DNA from: Schistocerca nitens
Taxonomy: Eukaryota; Arthropoda; Insecta; Orthoptera; Acrididae
Assembly: GCF_023898315.1 (NCBI RefSeq)
Contig: NC_064622.1
Location: 173,558,178 to 173,622,177, forward strand
Reading direction: 5' to 3'
Length of the DNA stretch: 64,000 bases
The position numbers and the translations under genes are program-made. The notes beneath the pieces are model-generated. The model did no database searches, had not been told where the DNA came from, and worked only from the letters and a program-made list of their open reading frames with translations. How positions within the stretch are numbered: the first letter of the stretch is position 1; every line of letters begins with the position of its first letter. Below, one piece after another: positions 10,402 through 22,915 of the stretch.

Positions 10402-11250
10402 ACCTCGTATTTTAATGCATGTATGTATACGTACTGTGATGTAACAGAATTTGAGTAGGCAATGATACGCGCTCCTTTTATATTTCACAATAAACTCCCT
10501 TAGATACAGCTAACATCACAGGTTAATCAATAGGTGACAATCAAATCTGTAAGAGTGAGCCGGGAGACTGTTGTCAACAGTCTGTGGGCAGAGTAGTGGC
10601 AGCCTTTGGTGAGGACCGTCTGACAACGCGACGGTGTTGTAAGGGTTTTCACGTCGCTAGCGGGTACCAGCCGCCGGTTGCTGGCCACCTCAGGGCCCGG
10701 AATGGCCGCGGCTCGCGGCCACGCCGCACTCCGCTGCCCGTGCCGTGTTCTGCTGTGCTGTGCTGCGTGTGCCAATCGATAAACCGCGCCGCCGGACGAA
10801 TCTCTCTCTCTCTCTGTCTTTCTCTCTTCCTCCATGTCTCTATCATACGGCACATCTGACTGTTTCAAACCGAACTCGCTTACCGACACATTTCTCACCG
10901 AAACTTCATATCAACATACCGCAGATGAAACACGAAATACGTGTTCCTTCAGTAGTCTATTGACATGCATTCATTATCTCCACGACTATCTTTCAGTTAA
11001 ATGTACGCCTGACTTCCGGTTTTGTTTTCGATTGCCACACAAGTAAAGGATACTCTCTGACTTTCATTAGACGAGGGGTATTTTGGAATTTTAATTGTAA
11101 CCATGAATAAATAGAGTTACGTAATTTGTTTTTGTTTGTCCGCAGGTAGACGTCTGCAGCCCTGGTATACATTGAAATTGTCATGCCACAGTACCGTAGT
11201 ACTCTGTTAGAAGACCCAACACAAAATGGTGAAACTCATCTTCAATACAC
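10402..11250. other. unassigned, with a CpG-rich patch at 10570-10810
   Basis: The patch at 10660-10790 is rich in CpG and contains ccgcggctcgcggcc, then a TC-rich microsatellite at about 10800-10830. There is no recognisable gene or repeat. It could be regulatory DNA. Confidence 0.35.
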
Positions 11251-11252
11251 TG

Positions 11253-11475
11253 TCTGATCAAAAGTATTCGGCCACCTATCGGTGGTTATTAATATGGGGT
11301 GTGCCCATCTTTCGCCTGGGGGCGTTTTCTGTAAGGTGTCTGAATGTCTGTGCAGGAACAGCAGCCCATTTTTCTTCCATAGTAGAAACTGGTGAAGGCG
11401 GTGATGTTGGACGCTGGGATCTGGAGCAAAGTCGACGTTCTAACTCAGCCCAGAGGTGTTCCATTGCCTGACGTA
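11253..11475 (-). mobile_element. Tc1-like transposon end fragment
   Basis: The left end reads gtctgatcaaaagtattcgg, a Tc1-type terminal repeat common in insects. It is followed by a minus-strand transposase C-terminal stretch (HLWAELERR, then WAAVP). The element breaks off near 11475. Confidence 0.6.
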
Positions 11476-11979
11476 AGGGTTTCCGGTGCATGGGACCGTG
11501 TCACATTATGAAAAACAATTATTGGTGACACCAACATTTCGGCCATGGCTACAGTGGCCTTCTTCTCAGTCCCCAGGGTGTACTGCTCCCCCCCCCCCCC
11601 TAGCCACCCTCCCTACGAAGACATCACACTGTAGTAAGAGGCGAAATTGTTCCAATTGTCGGGTCCAACAGAAACAGTTCATATAATTCCGAATTACGTT
11701 CCTTCTCCAAGCACTCATAGAGAGTATTTAAAACTACAGAAATTCTCCAGATTGTTTGCAAAACACACGTTAATTCTTACTTCTTTTTAAAGCGTTCCCT
11801 GATGTGAAATATTCATCATCGTCAGACTACTGAAAAGTTAGCAGATCCTCTGCGTCCTCCTCAGTGGTGCTGTATTTGAAATCTCCTCGCCCCTCGCCAT
11901 TTGCGCAAGTCCTACTCAAAGCGACTTTATATCTACAAGTGAATCGACACATTTGAACCAACAGATTAATAGCGTGTTG

Positions 11980-13020
11980 GAACGCAGTACAGAAGTGAAT
12001 GTGTTTGGCGTGGATCCGCCAAGTCCCTGGTAGGTTTTCGGACGAACGTGACACCAGATGCCTACGCACAGGACAAGCAGTTCCCGTAAAATACTGGTGG
12101 TGGTATTTTGGCGCGGAGATGGTGTCCGCCAGCGTCTCAGATGAATTTCATCAGGTTCAGACCAGGCGAGTTTGCTGGCTAAGATATCAAGCTGAGTTCT
12201 TCATCATGTTCCTCAAACCAATGCTCGTGTAACCATGATTCCAGCATTGTTACACGAGCACTTAACCTGCTGGAAGATACGTTAGTCATTGGGGATGAAA
12301 TCAAGCGTTAGGAGCTGCAAGTGTTCCGATATAAAGTACACGTATTTCAAAGATTTCGTGCTGGTTTTAATTTGTAGCACAGGTCCCAAAAAGGCACAGG
12401 TGTTGGTCCTCCATAGCACAATACCGCTCTCATCGAACTGCATACGTGGAGCGGTGAGAGTTGCGACTAGCCATTCGCCTGGATGATGGCATGTGCAAGC
12501 ATGACCGTCGACCTTGTGTAACAAGATTCATACAACCAGACAAATGTTTCCATTGATCGAGGGGGGTCCAGTCTTAAGGATTCCCGTGCCCACTGTACTT
12601 GTGATTGAGGGTGTTGTTGTGTCAATATGTGAACAAGTAGGAGTCGTATGTTGCGATGTCCTACGGTTAACCCGTGGTGCTGAGCTGTGTGTTTTGAAAT
12701 GCTTGCTCCAGCACTAGAATTACACTCTGTCGCAGATCTGCCTTCTATCTTGCTTTAAAGGGCTCGCAAGATTCTGACCTCCACGTTCTGTGAATAGGCA
12801 TGGACGTCCAACTTCTTGTGGTGGTTTCACCGCTCTTCAACCACTTTACATAGATGTTCACGATAGCAGAACGCGAACAATCGACCATCACCGCTCCCGA
12901 GTAGCTCGTTCCGAGGCGCCGGGCCATAGCACTCTCCCCTTTGTCAGGGTCGCTTATTTAGGTGGATTTCTCCACTCGCGGCCCGTGCCGTCACTAGAAC
13001 AATTCCCCGTTTGTCTTTGA
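11980..13020 (-). mobile_element. Tc1-like transposon relic
   Basis: Minus-strand Tc1 transposase remains. The N-terminal helix-turn-helix part is at 12745-12927 (MARRLGTSYSGA, then VDCSRSAIVNIYVKWLKSGE). The C-terminal part near 12150-12260 reads HWFEEHDEEL and then WPANSPGLNLMKF. In this family the last motif normally ends in Asn-Pro-Ile-Glu-His; here the catalytic Glu is lost. Stops and frameshifts are frequent. No terminal repeats can be defined, so it is an old copy. Confidence 0.7.
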
Positions 13021-13040
13021 TGCGGCTATATACAAGGAAC

Positions 13041-13981
13041 GTTCAATAAGTAATACAACATCATTTTTCTCGGCTGGTTTCGAAACAAAACGGCAATCTA
13101 TCGAGTGGCACCACACAACCTCTGCTTCAAAGAAAAAGTTCAAAGCTACACCCTCAGCCCGTAAAGTCATGGTGACAGTTTCCTGGGTCTCTGAAGGGGT
13201 TTTTCTGTCTTGTGCCCTCCCTAAAAAAATATAAAAAAGCTTAAAATGGCTCTGAGCACTATGGGACTTAACATCTCTGAGGTTATCAGTCCCCTAGAAC
13301 TTAGGACTACTTAAACCTAACTAACCCAAGGATATCACACACATCCATGCTCGAGGCAGGATTCAAACCTGCGACCGTAGCGGTCGCGCGGTTCCAGGCT
13401 AAAGGGCCACAGAGGCCGGCAGTGACCTCCCTTATAGTGCAATGATCAACACTGACGTGTATGTTGCTACCTTCAAGAAATTGAAGAAATGACTTCAGTG
13501 CGTTCGTCGACATAAAAATGCAGGCGAACTTCTTCTTCCCCATGATAACGCAAGGCTTCGCATAAGTCTGCGCACCCGAGAGTAGCTCACAAAAACTTCA
13601 TTGTACTGTTCTTCCTCGTCCACACTACAGAGCGACTGATGACCCTGTAGTTAGTCCCTAACCAACTAACCAACCACTATACTGCCAGGGTATCATACCT
13701 TCCGACTTCCATCTGTTTGGCCCAATGAACGATACACCCTGCGGAAAGCTATACGTGAATAATTGGAAGCAGGAAGACGTTCGCTCCGATGTTGATCTGT
13801 ACAGTCGTACAATGTGGGCATACAGACCCTCGCAGTAAGGCGAAGTAAAGCCCTCGCACTTAATGGAGATTATGTTGAAAAATAGGGTTTTGTAGCCAAA
13901 AGAGTGCGGAATTATATGCTCATTGGAATCTTGAATAAAAACAACTTTCTGAAATAAAGTGTGTTGCGTTGCATATTGAAC
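13041..13981 (+). mobile_element. mariner relic, internally deleted, split by a SINE
   Basis: The left end (gttcaataagtaatacaaca) and right end (reverse complement gttcaatatgcaacgcaaca) are imperfect inverted repeats. The plus strand encodes mariner pieces: KKKFKATPSARKVMVTVSW before the SINE, and LPHDNARLRISLRTRE after it, with the second catalytic Asp present. A C-terminal stretch ends ALNGDYVEK. The N-terminal half is deleted and SINE-A at 13243-13420 interrupts the core. Confidence 0.72.
13243..13420 (-). mobile_element. SINE-A copy with head deletion
   Basis: Minus-strand SINE-A inserted in the mariner. About 15-20 bp of the head between the B-box side and the 5' end are missing (gttccaggctaaagggccac). 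The shared tail is intact. Confidence 0.85.
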
Positions 13982-14877
13982 AAATCCCGCACCTAGCTTA
14001 ACAGGTCACGTGTCTACAGCCCCCCTTAGGAGGCATTCAGTTTCTCCCCGACAAGCGGTCATAAATTTTCGGCTCATCAGTATGTGTCCCTCCTTTAGTT
14101 AATTATGTGGTATCCAGTTTCTGCTCCATATTTTTGTTACACTCAGAAATTGTCTTTGTTCGCCCACTTTTCTCAGTTCCTCCCCGTTTTTCATTATATC
14201 CAACCAACTAATTTCCCCCCCCCCCCCCCTCTCTGTCTTTATTCCTAATAGCCACATTTGAACATCAGGACGTTCCACACAAAACACTTTATCAGCCTTG
14301 ACTCTAGACTTTCTGCATATTACTGCAGAAAACTCCATTTTTCTTAAAGAATACGAATTTACGAACTGGTTTTAACTCTATAGTACAATACCACTTTCCA
14401 TCTATTCTGCATGGCAGGTATTTAAAGCTCTTCCTATATTCTAATATATCTACTTTATAGCATTATTTGCACCCTTTTACTTCCTCCTAGTGCCGTTACC
14501 TTTGCTTCCTTTGTACTGATTTTCATTTCTAGATGTTTCCTTTAGTTTAAAGGACCTCCACTATTTGCTGCAACTCTTTTTCGTTCTTTATTCTTTCTAG
14601 TGGTCAATCGTATTCTCTATGTGCAGACTGAAAAATGTAGGAATTTAGAGTTTGTAACAACTTTTTTTTATAAAGCCTGTGCCGGGAAACAGTTCAAATA
14701 CAATTTAACAATCAAATAAACATATTTTAAATTGTTAAACATGTTTTCATTATATAAAGTTTTCTCGTTGTCACTAAGAACTGAAATCTTGATGTAACAT
14801 GTCCAGTACTGATTTATTTCTGTTGTGAGTAGCAACAGAAATATAATTGAAATGAATAAATGAACCAGAGAAGCAAC

Positions 14878-14937
<60 letters not shown>

Positions 14938-15846
14938 TGTAATACCCTTTTAGAAGAAAGCACATGCTTATGCTCTGCAACGCTCCGTAAGTCATAATTT
15001 GCGGTCCGCAAATGCTCCTAGCTCGATTTGGAGTAAAAAATAACATCGGAATGGTATAATTCGACCACCATCTGGAAACTGTCATTGTAAATTTGTATCT
15101 ACCGTCACGAATTTAAACCCACAAACAGAATTTAAATTTCGTAGAGCAACAGAAATTCGATTATATACTGATTAAAGTATTAAACGAGAAAAATACACGG
15201 TCATGTGAAATTAGTTACATTTCGAAGGAAGAGCTTGGGAGTAAGCGGACTTTCCATCACTTGAAGGGAAAAACACCTGTCCGAGAGGTCTGAGTAGAAG
15301 CGGCGGCGTAAGTGACAACAGTCGCCCCCCCCCCCCCCCCCTCAACACCACCGCCACTCACCTTCCCATCCATCCCGGTCCCATTTCCCTCTCCGTGACT
15401 GAACTGCCTGTCAGCTTCAATTACAAAAATTAATACAGTCAGGGAAACTTTTTAAAAGCGTTCCTCGCTGATCTTTTCTGTCACTTAAAGCATATCTCAG
15501 TGCAGTTATCGGGCTGTTACTTACTTTTGAATATGTATGGTCGGAATAAATATTCATTTCATTTGTTACAAATAAAAAGTTGGAAATAATTCCAGTAATT
15601 ACGTTTTTGAAAGATTGAATTTATCTTAAGCCAGTATTACGATTTCTGAAGAAAATTTATATAGCGTGCCCCTTGAACAAGAAACTAAAACACTTTTACG
15701 ATGAGTATATTAGGAGCGAAGTTAAGAGAAGAGTGATCTATATAAATGGCCCAAGAAGAAGTGTGGATTAACGTAACACATTTTCTTTACATATCTTAAC
15801 AAGCTCATAATTTAAGCACCTTTAAATGAGCCCTTACCCTTCGTCC
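13982..15846. other. unassigned stretch with simple repeats
   Basis: It contains a C-run near 14214-14230, a (TA)n tract at 14880-14931 and a C-run at 15326-15342. No gene or transposon is recognised. Confidence 0.5.
14880..14931. repeat. (TA)n microsatellite
   Basis: About 26 uninterrupted TA dinucleotides, followed by tgtatattgtaat. Confidence 0.97.
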
Positions 15847-15859
15847 TATTACAGGTATT

Positions 15860-16051
15860 GGCCGGCCGCGGTGGTCTCGCGGTTCTAGGCGCGCAGTCCG
15901 GAACCGTGCGACTGCTACGGTCGCAGGTTCGAATCCTGCCTCGGGCATGGATGTGTGTGATGTCCTTAGGTTAGTTAGGTTTAAGTAGTTCTAAGTTCTA
16001 GGGGACTGATGACCACAGCAGTTGAGTCCCATAGTGCTCAGAGCCATTTTT
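15860..16051 (+). mobile_element. SINE-A copy, perfect 13-bp target duplication
   Basis: Full-length: A box tggtctcgcggt, B box ggttcgaatcc, shared tail ending cagagccatttttt. The target tattacaggtatt is repeated exactly at 15847-15859 and 16052-16064. Confidence 0.95.
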
Positions 16052-16064
16052 TATTACAGGTATT

Positions 16065-16960
16065 CCCTTTCGCAAGTTTTCTGTACTGATATCTCGAAAC
16101 GCATGCTGCGTAAATTTCGCTGCGCTGACACAAATGTTCGATTACACACAACTGATTGCCTATCGCACGATACAACAGAGATATAGTGAAGCATTCCTGA
16201 AAACCTTGCTTCTTCACGAGATTTGAGTTTTCGTCGGAATTTCGATGTGACTTAGGAATGTTACTGATACCGTCACGAGTGTAAGCTGCTTCATTAGTAA
16301 ACAGTATTAGTGGGATTGGCCAATGAAAAAATTTCAATCGCTTGCTCTCAAATCCTTATCAGAAGTATTCAGTCCTGTGTAAATGATAAGGATAGAGACC
16401 TTGCTTACGTAATGCCTTCCAATTTCGTGTATATGGAGCACCCATATGTATAAAAATCTTGAGTGTGCTTGTCAATAGACTGTGCTCTACCAAGGACTAA
16501 CGTATCCTACTTGATCCATACTCTGCTCGTTTGCATGTACAGATGAAGTATGACTACTGGGCACTGCCCTAGCCCCAAGTACGCTAGTGAAAACCAGAGT
16601 GAAGACTCTCGTACTCTGAGATTAGGAAATCGTGTACACAAACACCGTACAGGCATACTCAGCATTATTCAATAGGTGTGGCATACTTAAATGATGCAGT
16701 AAAACTGGACGACAAATACCAGTCACAATCAAAGTTTCAAAATAGAATTATGCAGAATAAAGTACCACGTCACTACATGAATTTCAAACCAAGTCATCTA
16801 CTCAGTCACTCGGTGACGATACGAGTACAGAAATGGAAGATAACAGACAAAAAGCTGAGATACTGAATTCGGTATTCCGAAATTGTTTCATGGTGGAAAA
16901 TCGTAATACGGTCCTTCCTTTCAATCTTCGTACGAACATCGAAATGGCGGAAATGAGATA
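16065..16960. other. unassigned stretch
   Basis: No repeat or gene is recognised until the LINE frame starts. Part of it may be upstream LINE sequence too decayed to read. Confidence 0.4.
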
Positions 16961-17674
16961 ACCGTTCGCGGGATGGAAAATCATTTTCAGTCGCTTAGTA
17001 AAGGAAATGCATCAGGACCAGATGAGACACCTGTAAGATTCTACAAAAGCAATGTGAAAGAAATTGCTCCCCTTTCAGCAGAAAGTCATCGCAGTTCGGT
17101 GGAGCAACGAAGGGCACCTAGCGACTGGAAGAAAGCACAGGTCATCCCCGTTTTTGAGAAGGGTCTTAGCACAGATGCACACAATTATAGGCCTACACCG
17201 TTGACGTCAATCTGTTGTACAGTTGTGAAAGATGTTTTATGCTCAAGAATTATGACGTTTATGAGAACGGAAATCTCCTCTATAAAAATTAATATCGATT
17301 CTGCAGACAGAGATATCGCCAAACTCAGCTAGCTCTGTCCCTGTATACGATTCATAGCGGTGTAGACAACGGCGCTCAGGTTGATGCCGTGTTCCTACAC
17401 TTGAGTAAGGCATTTGACACTGTCGCGCACTGCTGTTTAGCGAAAATAATATGAGCTTACTGAATTACGGACCATATTTGCGACTGGACTGAAGGGTTCG
17501 TTACAGACAGAATTCAATATACTGCTCTTAACGGAACAAAATGAATAGATCTAAAGCTAGTTTCCGGAGTACCACAAGGAATTGTGATAGGACTGCTACT
17601 GTTTACAATACATATAAATGCTCTAGCTGAGACCGTCGGCAGCTCTTTAAAACTGTTCGCAGACGATGTGGTTG

Positions 17675-17705
<31 letters not shown>

Positions 17706-18545
17706 CAGCAACGCCAGAAGACAGTACCGATTTTCAAAATGACCTGCAGAGACTGGCAGTTTAACCAGAAAGTAAATAAATGTAACATGCTTCATATACA
17801 TTGGAAAATAAATCCACTACTACACAACTACAATACTGATGACAAATTGCTGGAAACAATATATACCCTCACAATATCTAGGAGTAACAATCCAGAACGA
17901 CATTAAATGGAATGACCACTTAAAACAAAAACTAGCAAAAGCAGATGCCAGACTGTGAGTCATGGTAAGAATCTTAAGGGAATGTAACTTATCCACGAAA
18001 GAAGTAGCTTACAAGATGCTTGTCCGATCGATCTCTGTGTACTGTTCATAAATCTGGGACTCTCACCGGATAGGACTGATAGAAGAGTTAGAGAAGATCC
18101 AAAGAAGAGCGGCGTGTTTCGTCACGGGGTCGTTCAATTGGTGCGAGAGCATTACAGACATGCTCGACAAACTCCAGTGGCAGTCCCTGCATGAGATGCG
18201 TTGTGCGTCACGGATGGGTTTAGAATTGAAATTTGGAGACACCACTTTCCGGAAAGGGTCAGAAAAAGGAACTTTTTCCGACATGCGTCTCACGAAATGA
18301 TCACGATGAAAAATTCGAGAAATTAGAGTTCCTAAAGAGGCTTACCGAAAATCATTCTTCCCACGCGCCATTCGCGAGTGGAAAAGTGAAGGCGGATTCG
18401 GTTAATGGTACAAGATGTACCCTCCGCCGGCCATGTCTGGTGGCCTGTGGGTTCTTGAAGCAGATGTGGAAAAATCACATCGATAAATATAGCCGTATCA
18501 ACCGTAAAACCAAAATGCGAAATGAAAACTTATCTTTGTAACCAG
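16961..18545 (+). pseudogene. LINE reverse transcriptase (CR1/Jockey type), broken
   Basis: Plus-strand reverse transcriptase remnant. In order: KGNASGPDETPVRFYK; DWKKAQVIPVFEKG and NYRPTPLTS; LSKAFDTVAH near 17404; GVPQGIVIGLLLFTIHINAL near 17569; and the active-site LFADDVVV near 17655. The thumb/C-terminal region has IQRRAACFVTGSFNW at 18098. The Asp-Asp pair and the GVPQG motif are retained, but frames change several times and stops intervene. A poly-A run of about 27 at 17679-17705 expands one codon region. Endonuclease and 5' part are missing. Confidence 0.85.
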
Positions 18546-18779
18546 CTGTATCTCTGTAAGCAATAGAAAATGGACACATGTTATGGAGTGCTTTATCCGA
18601 ATTAGTAGATATTACCACAAGATGAAATATTTACTATTCTTCCTGCCAGACCCTGTATGAGAAAACTGTAATGCGCCGTCAGAAGTTTGTATAAGAACTG
18701 AAACTGGCCATTCGTTCCGACGTTGAGGTCTTAGGAAACAGTTCGTGTTCATAATGTGAACACAGTCATTTCTTAACAG

Positions 18780-19060
18780 ATGTAGCGGCAGGAAGGCAGA
18801 TACGAGCGACCTAAACGCAGCATTTTCCGGCCTGGCTCTTAATTTGGCCCAGAAGCGGCCGGCAACGCGAGCTGTTCGACAGGCGCAGCGGTTATCTGGT
18901 CTGCCGGCATGTAATACTTTTATTAGCGGAGCGCCGCCACAGTTTAGGTCGTTAGGCGCTGATACAATCGCTGCGCACGCGATGCCACCTGGGCCAGCCG
19001 TAGGCCGACTTACTTCTTCCTGTCCGCGCTAAGGTGCTGGTGCCACGGGCGTGAAAGTGA
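18780..19060. promoter_or_regulatory. CpG-rich, repeat-free block
   Basis: GC- and CpG-dense DNA interspersed with AT homeodomain-like cores (tcttaatttgg, taatacttttattagcg). It does not match any repeat in the window and has no convincing coding frame. This looks like a conserved noncoding element or enhancer, judged on base composition and motif style only. Confidence 0.35.
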
Positions 19061-19189
19061 GTCGAGAAAGCGATTCAAAGAGATCCCGTCGATAAGCATT
19101 AGTAATACTGACACATAGCTAATTGTCGGTTCACCATGCAGTCGTCATACTCATTCACGGATCGCTGAACGGTGCACACCGCACACTAT

Positions 19190-20105
19190 TTCATTAAAAG
19201 TACCCAGACACCCGTCAACATGGTGTGTGCCCACCATTAGCCTTTATTACGGATTGAACTCTGCTGGGAACACTTCCAACGAACAGTCTGAATTGCGTCT
19301 AGGAATAGCAGCCCGTTCTTCCTCAAGGGCAGAAACCAGAGAGGTGGCATTTGGCGCTGGGGTATCATTCCCAAATCATTCCAAGAGTGGTCCATTTGAT
19401 TCACGTTGGGATTCTGGACAGACAAGTCCTTTTCAGGGGTGTTACTGTCCACAAACATTGCCTCAAAGATGCTGCTTTATGACAGGGTGCACTGTACCGC
19501 TACATCTCTTCCTCCGAACTTCAATGCTGCCACTACACGTGACGGCAGGTAACATTCTCAAGTATTCCCGAACTCAAACTATTCTACCGTGTTTCCACAG
19601 GGTAGAGCGTGATTCATAACTCCAAATCATTCATTTCCAGTCATCCACTACCCACTGGCGTCCCTTTTTACACAACACCAAGCGTCGTTTAGCACTAACT
19701 AGAGAAATGTTTGGTTTACCAGCAGGGGCTCGACCACTGTACCCCACTCGCTTTAACTCCCTACGCAGAATGATTGTGCTATCTGTACTTCATGTGGCAC
19801 CTTGGAACTCATGCGTGATTCCTTCCGCAGATTTCACGCGATTCTTTCCAACCACCCCCAGCAATGTTCTACAGTGACCTTCAGACAGTACATGAGGTCG
19901 GCCTAGTATTGTTTTAACTGTGGTTGTTCCTTCACGTTTCCACTTCACAGTCACTTCATCAACAGTCGGCTTGAGAAGCTGTAGACGGATTCAGATGTCC
20001 CTGATGGATCTGGTTGGCAAGCAGTGACTAAATGTAAGGGTCGGTGTCCGCGACCGTTGTCACCGTCAGTAAAATTCTTTTAGGGTTTGTGACCCTCGTT
20101 GTCAA
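19190..20105 (-). mobile_element. Tc1-like transposon relic
   Basis: Minus-strand remains of a Tc1 transposase, recognisable mainly by DNA similarity to the family at 11253. No catalytic triad can be read; many stops. Ends are not defined. Confidence 0.55.
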
Positions 20106-20329
20106 TATGGAAAATCCTCCAACTTTTCGACCACTGTTGCAAATTGTCTTCCTCAGGATGTTATGCTGAGTGAGGAAAACTTAAGTTCTTGCACAATAGT
20201 GGAGGAAGCTGTTCCCGTAATCCGTTAGAGCATTGAGAATGAGGCGTGTAAGACTTCATTTTTGGTATCTGCTTTATTTCTTTTATCATCGAGCAAAAAC
20301 CAACAAATTATGTCTGTTTGCACCAATGT

Positions 20330-21076
20330 GTCATTCACTATTGCATCTACGCCTGCATAGATACTCCGCAATTTACAGTACGTTACGTGGCGGAGGGTGC
20401 CCTGATCACTACTAGTCAATCCCTTTCCTGTGTCACCCACAAAAAGAGTGAGAGGAAAACTACTACATGCCTCACTATGAGCCCTAATTTCTCTCATCTG
20501 ATCCTCATGGTCCTTAGGTGCAATGTATGTTGACGACAGTAGAATTGTTCGTCAGTCTGCTCCTAATGCCGGTTATCTATATTTTCTCAATAGTGCACTC
20601 GGTAAGAACCGTTCCCTCCAGGGGTTCCATTTGAGTTACCGAAGCATCCCCGTAACACTTACATATTGTTCGAGCCTACCAGTATCAAATCTAGCAGCCC
20701 ACCCCTGAATTCGTTCGAAGCCTTCCTTCAATCCGTCCTGGTACGGATTCCAAACACTCGAGCAGTACCCAAGAGTAAGTTGCACCAGTGTCGTACATGC
20801 AGTCTCCTTTACAGGTGGACCACTCTTTCCTAAAAATCTCACAATAAACCGAAGTTAGCCATTCGCCTTGCCTGCCACAGTTCTCACATGCTCGTCCCAT
20901 TTCATATCACTTAGCAACGCTACGCACAGGTATTTTAACGACTTGACTGTGTCAAGCAGGACGCTAGTAACGCTGTAACCGAACATCACAGGTTTGTTCT
21001 TCCCACTCATCCACATTGGAGTACGTATGTAAATGTAGCTGTGAAGTGAATAAACAATTGCTTTCGGAGTAGGCAT
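20330..21076 (-). mobile_element. LINE 3' fragment (CR1/Jockey type)
   Basis: Minus-strand reverse-transcriptase C-terminal region: SGKNKPVMFGYSVTSVLLD, then VKSLKYLCVALLSDMKWDEH at 20855-21010. Further on come LTLGYCSSVWNPYQ and GFERIQGWAARF. The 3' terminus lies near 20335 (agatactccgcaa). It is 5'-truncated and frameshifted. Confidence 0.82.
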
Positions 21077-21147
21077 AGAAGCATCCTGTCATGCAACTAA
21101 TTCTATGCTCAATATGTGATTGGAATAGGTCAGAAAACCACATCTAT

Positions 21148-21201
21148 TGGTACCAACTACCCTCCGCCATGCATTATGCAGTGGTTTACAGAGTATGTAT
21201 A
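21148..21201 (+). mobile_element. LINE 3' tail, short fragment
   Basis: ggtaccaactaccctccgcc...cagagtatgta is the plus-strand version of the LINE 3' end seen at 8191 and 39540. It directly abuts the Tc1-like element. Confidence 0.6.
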
Positions 21202-22400
21202 CACTGCCTCACAAAATACTTAGGCACTCAGAAAATGTGGTGGCATGTCAGTCCGACACACCATCTGATTAGAACTGCAAAGCTCTGTGATAGGGAGAAC
21301 GGACACTAGAGATCAGTCTCCTTCGTGTGTGGCGCTGTTACCACACCTGCCAGGGTTTATAAGGGGCGTGAACAGCTTCAGATGTTTAGTGATCACTGTG
21401 AGGGACACGGAGGTGCCGCGTCCTCGCCTGAGATACTGTTACCTGTACCTGATACAGTTTGAAACGTGCCTTATTGTGTGTCTCCATTTGGCCAACTGGT
21501 CGAATCGAGCATCATCCAGATTTGTGGGGCATTCAGATGTAACACTCTCCCGATGTTGGGCTGTATGCGATGATGATGATGTTTGGCTTGTGGGGCGCTC
21601 AACTGGCTGCATGCGAGTGTGAGGGGAGGCATATTCCTCGTCATGGTTTTGGTCGACCACGGCTGACCACCTCAATGAAAAATCTTCATATTGTGCTCCA
21701 TCGTAACCTGTTCACAGCTCCGCCTGCCATCCCAAGATAAGTAATGGACTTCTTGTAACATTCTATGTAATCTTGCACCATCAGTCGTAGAGTAGCAGCA
21801 GTCATGCTAGGCAATTACCGTGCCATGCTTAGGCTGCCATTAACACCACAACACATAGGGCTGCATATCGAAGATTGCCACGATCGGGAAGGATAGACTG
21901 CTGGTGAATGGTCTCGCATTGTGCTGAGCGATGAATCGTGGTTGTGCAGAACTGTGCGTACCATCGTCGTTCAGTATGCAGGCGATCTGGGGACAAGCCC
22001 GGTTCTACCAATGTTTTGGAGAGGCGCGGTGGTGTTACTCCTGGGTGTGAGGAAGGATCGGGCAAGACCAGTACTAACGGCACAATGATAAGTCACGGGC
22101 ATCACGCGTCCTCATGTGTTATCTCTCTTGCTACAGTATCGCTAAGGCATTCTTCAACAGAACAATGCTCGTCCGCACACAACACGTGTCTCAGTGAACT
22201 TTCCGAGAGATGATGAGGTACTCGCTTGGCCAGCAAGTTCGTCAGGTGTGTCTGTGGGACCAGCTCAGAAGTCCACTCCATCTCAACGTCAGCATCCACT
22301 ACATAAATCATCACTTACTACATTTGTGGCCAGCTAAACTTAGGACTAGATACAACAGCTTTCTGACATCCATCCCAAATACGGACAAATCGGCTCATTC
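21202..22400 (+). mobile_element. Tc1-like transposon relic
   Basis: The left end cactgcctcacaaaatactt follows a TA and resembles a Tc1 terminus. The plus-strand transposase shows VLSDESWLC (first Asp, near 21918) and NNARPHTTRVS (near 22160), where the second catalytic Asp is replaced by Asn. The region for the final Glu is frameshifted away. The right terminus is not found. Confidence 0.72.
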
Positions 22401-22689
22401 TGTGTATTTATTTATAAGTTTGACTCTATTTTCTAATCGCTGAAATAACATCTCGTACGCTCCAAACCAGTGAATTTTCACTTCCTTTCCCACTCGCCCT
22501 CTGGATGCTTCAGTCTCTTTGTCAGGCAGAAGTCGCAGATTCTGCGTAAGGAAACCAGGAGGAAGCTACATCAGCATGGATAAATGGGGATTTGAAGCCT
22601 GCTCTTCTGGAATGTCAGAATACTGTACTAGTCAATGCACCGCTTCCTGTGGTTAGCCTTTCCAGACGATTGTGTTGTATGGGCCATGT

Positions 22690-22915
22690 GGCATGCGTCA
22701 CAGCAAGTGACACTACAGGTCTTTAGAGCTTCAGCGACCATGTCCGGCGGCGAGCTAGTTACTACTTAAGACCAGTTTAATACTTGTTACTTGAGCTTAT
22801 GAATACTCTCAAGCTCTTGATAATCCATGAAGAAGTTAGGGAGTTCAGTGGGTACCTTTTCATTCACATACTGATTTGCCTCCCGTCCCAGGCTTAGGGA
22901 AGCGTTCAAGATGTA
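22690..22915 (+). repeat. direct repeat, left copy
   Basis: About 215 bp aligning with 25085-25305 (shared phrases agaccagtttaatactt, gtaccttttcattcacatac, gcgttcaagatgta). The Tc1-like element at 22916 is inserted at the TA near its right end. Confidence 0.75.
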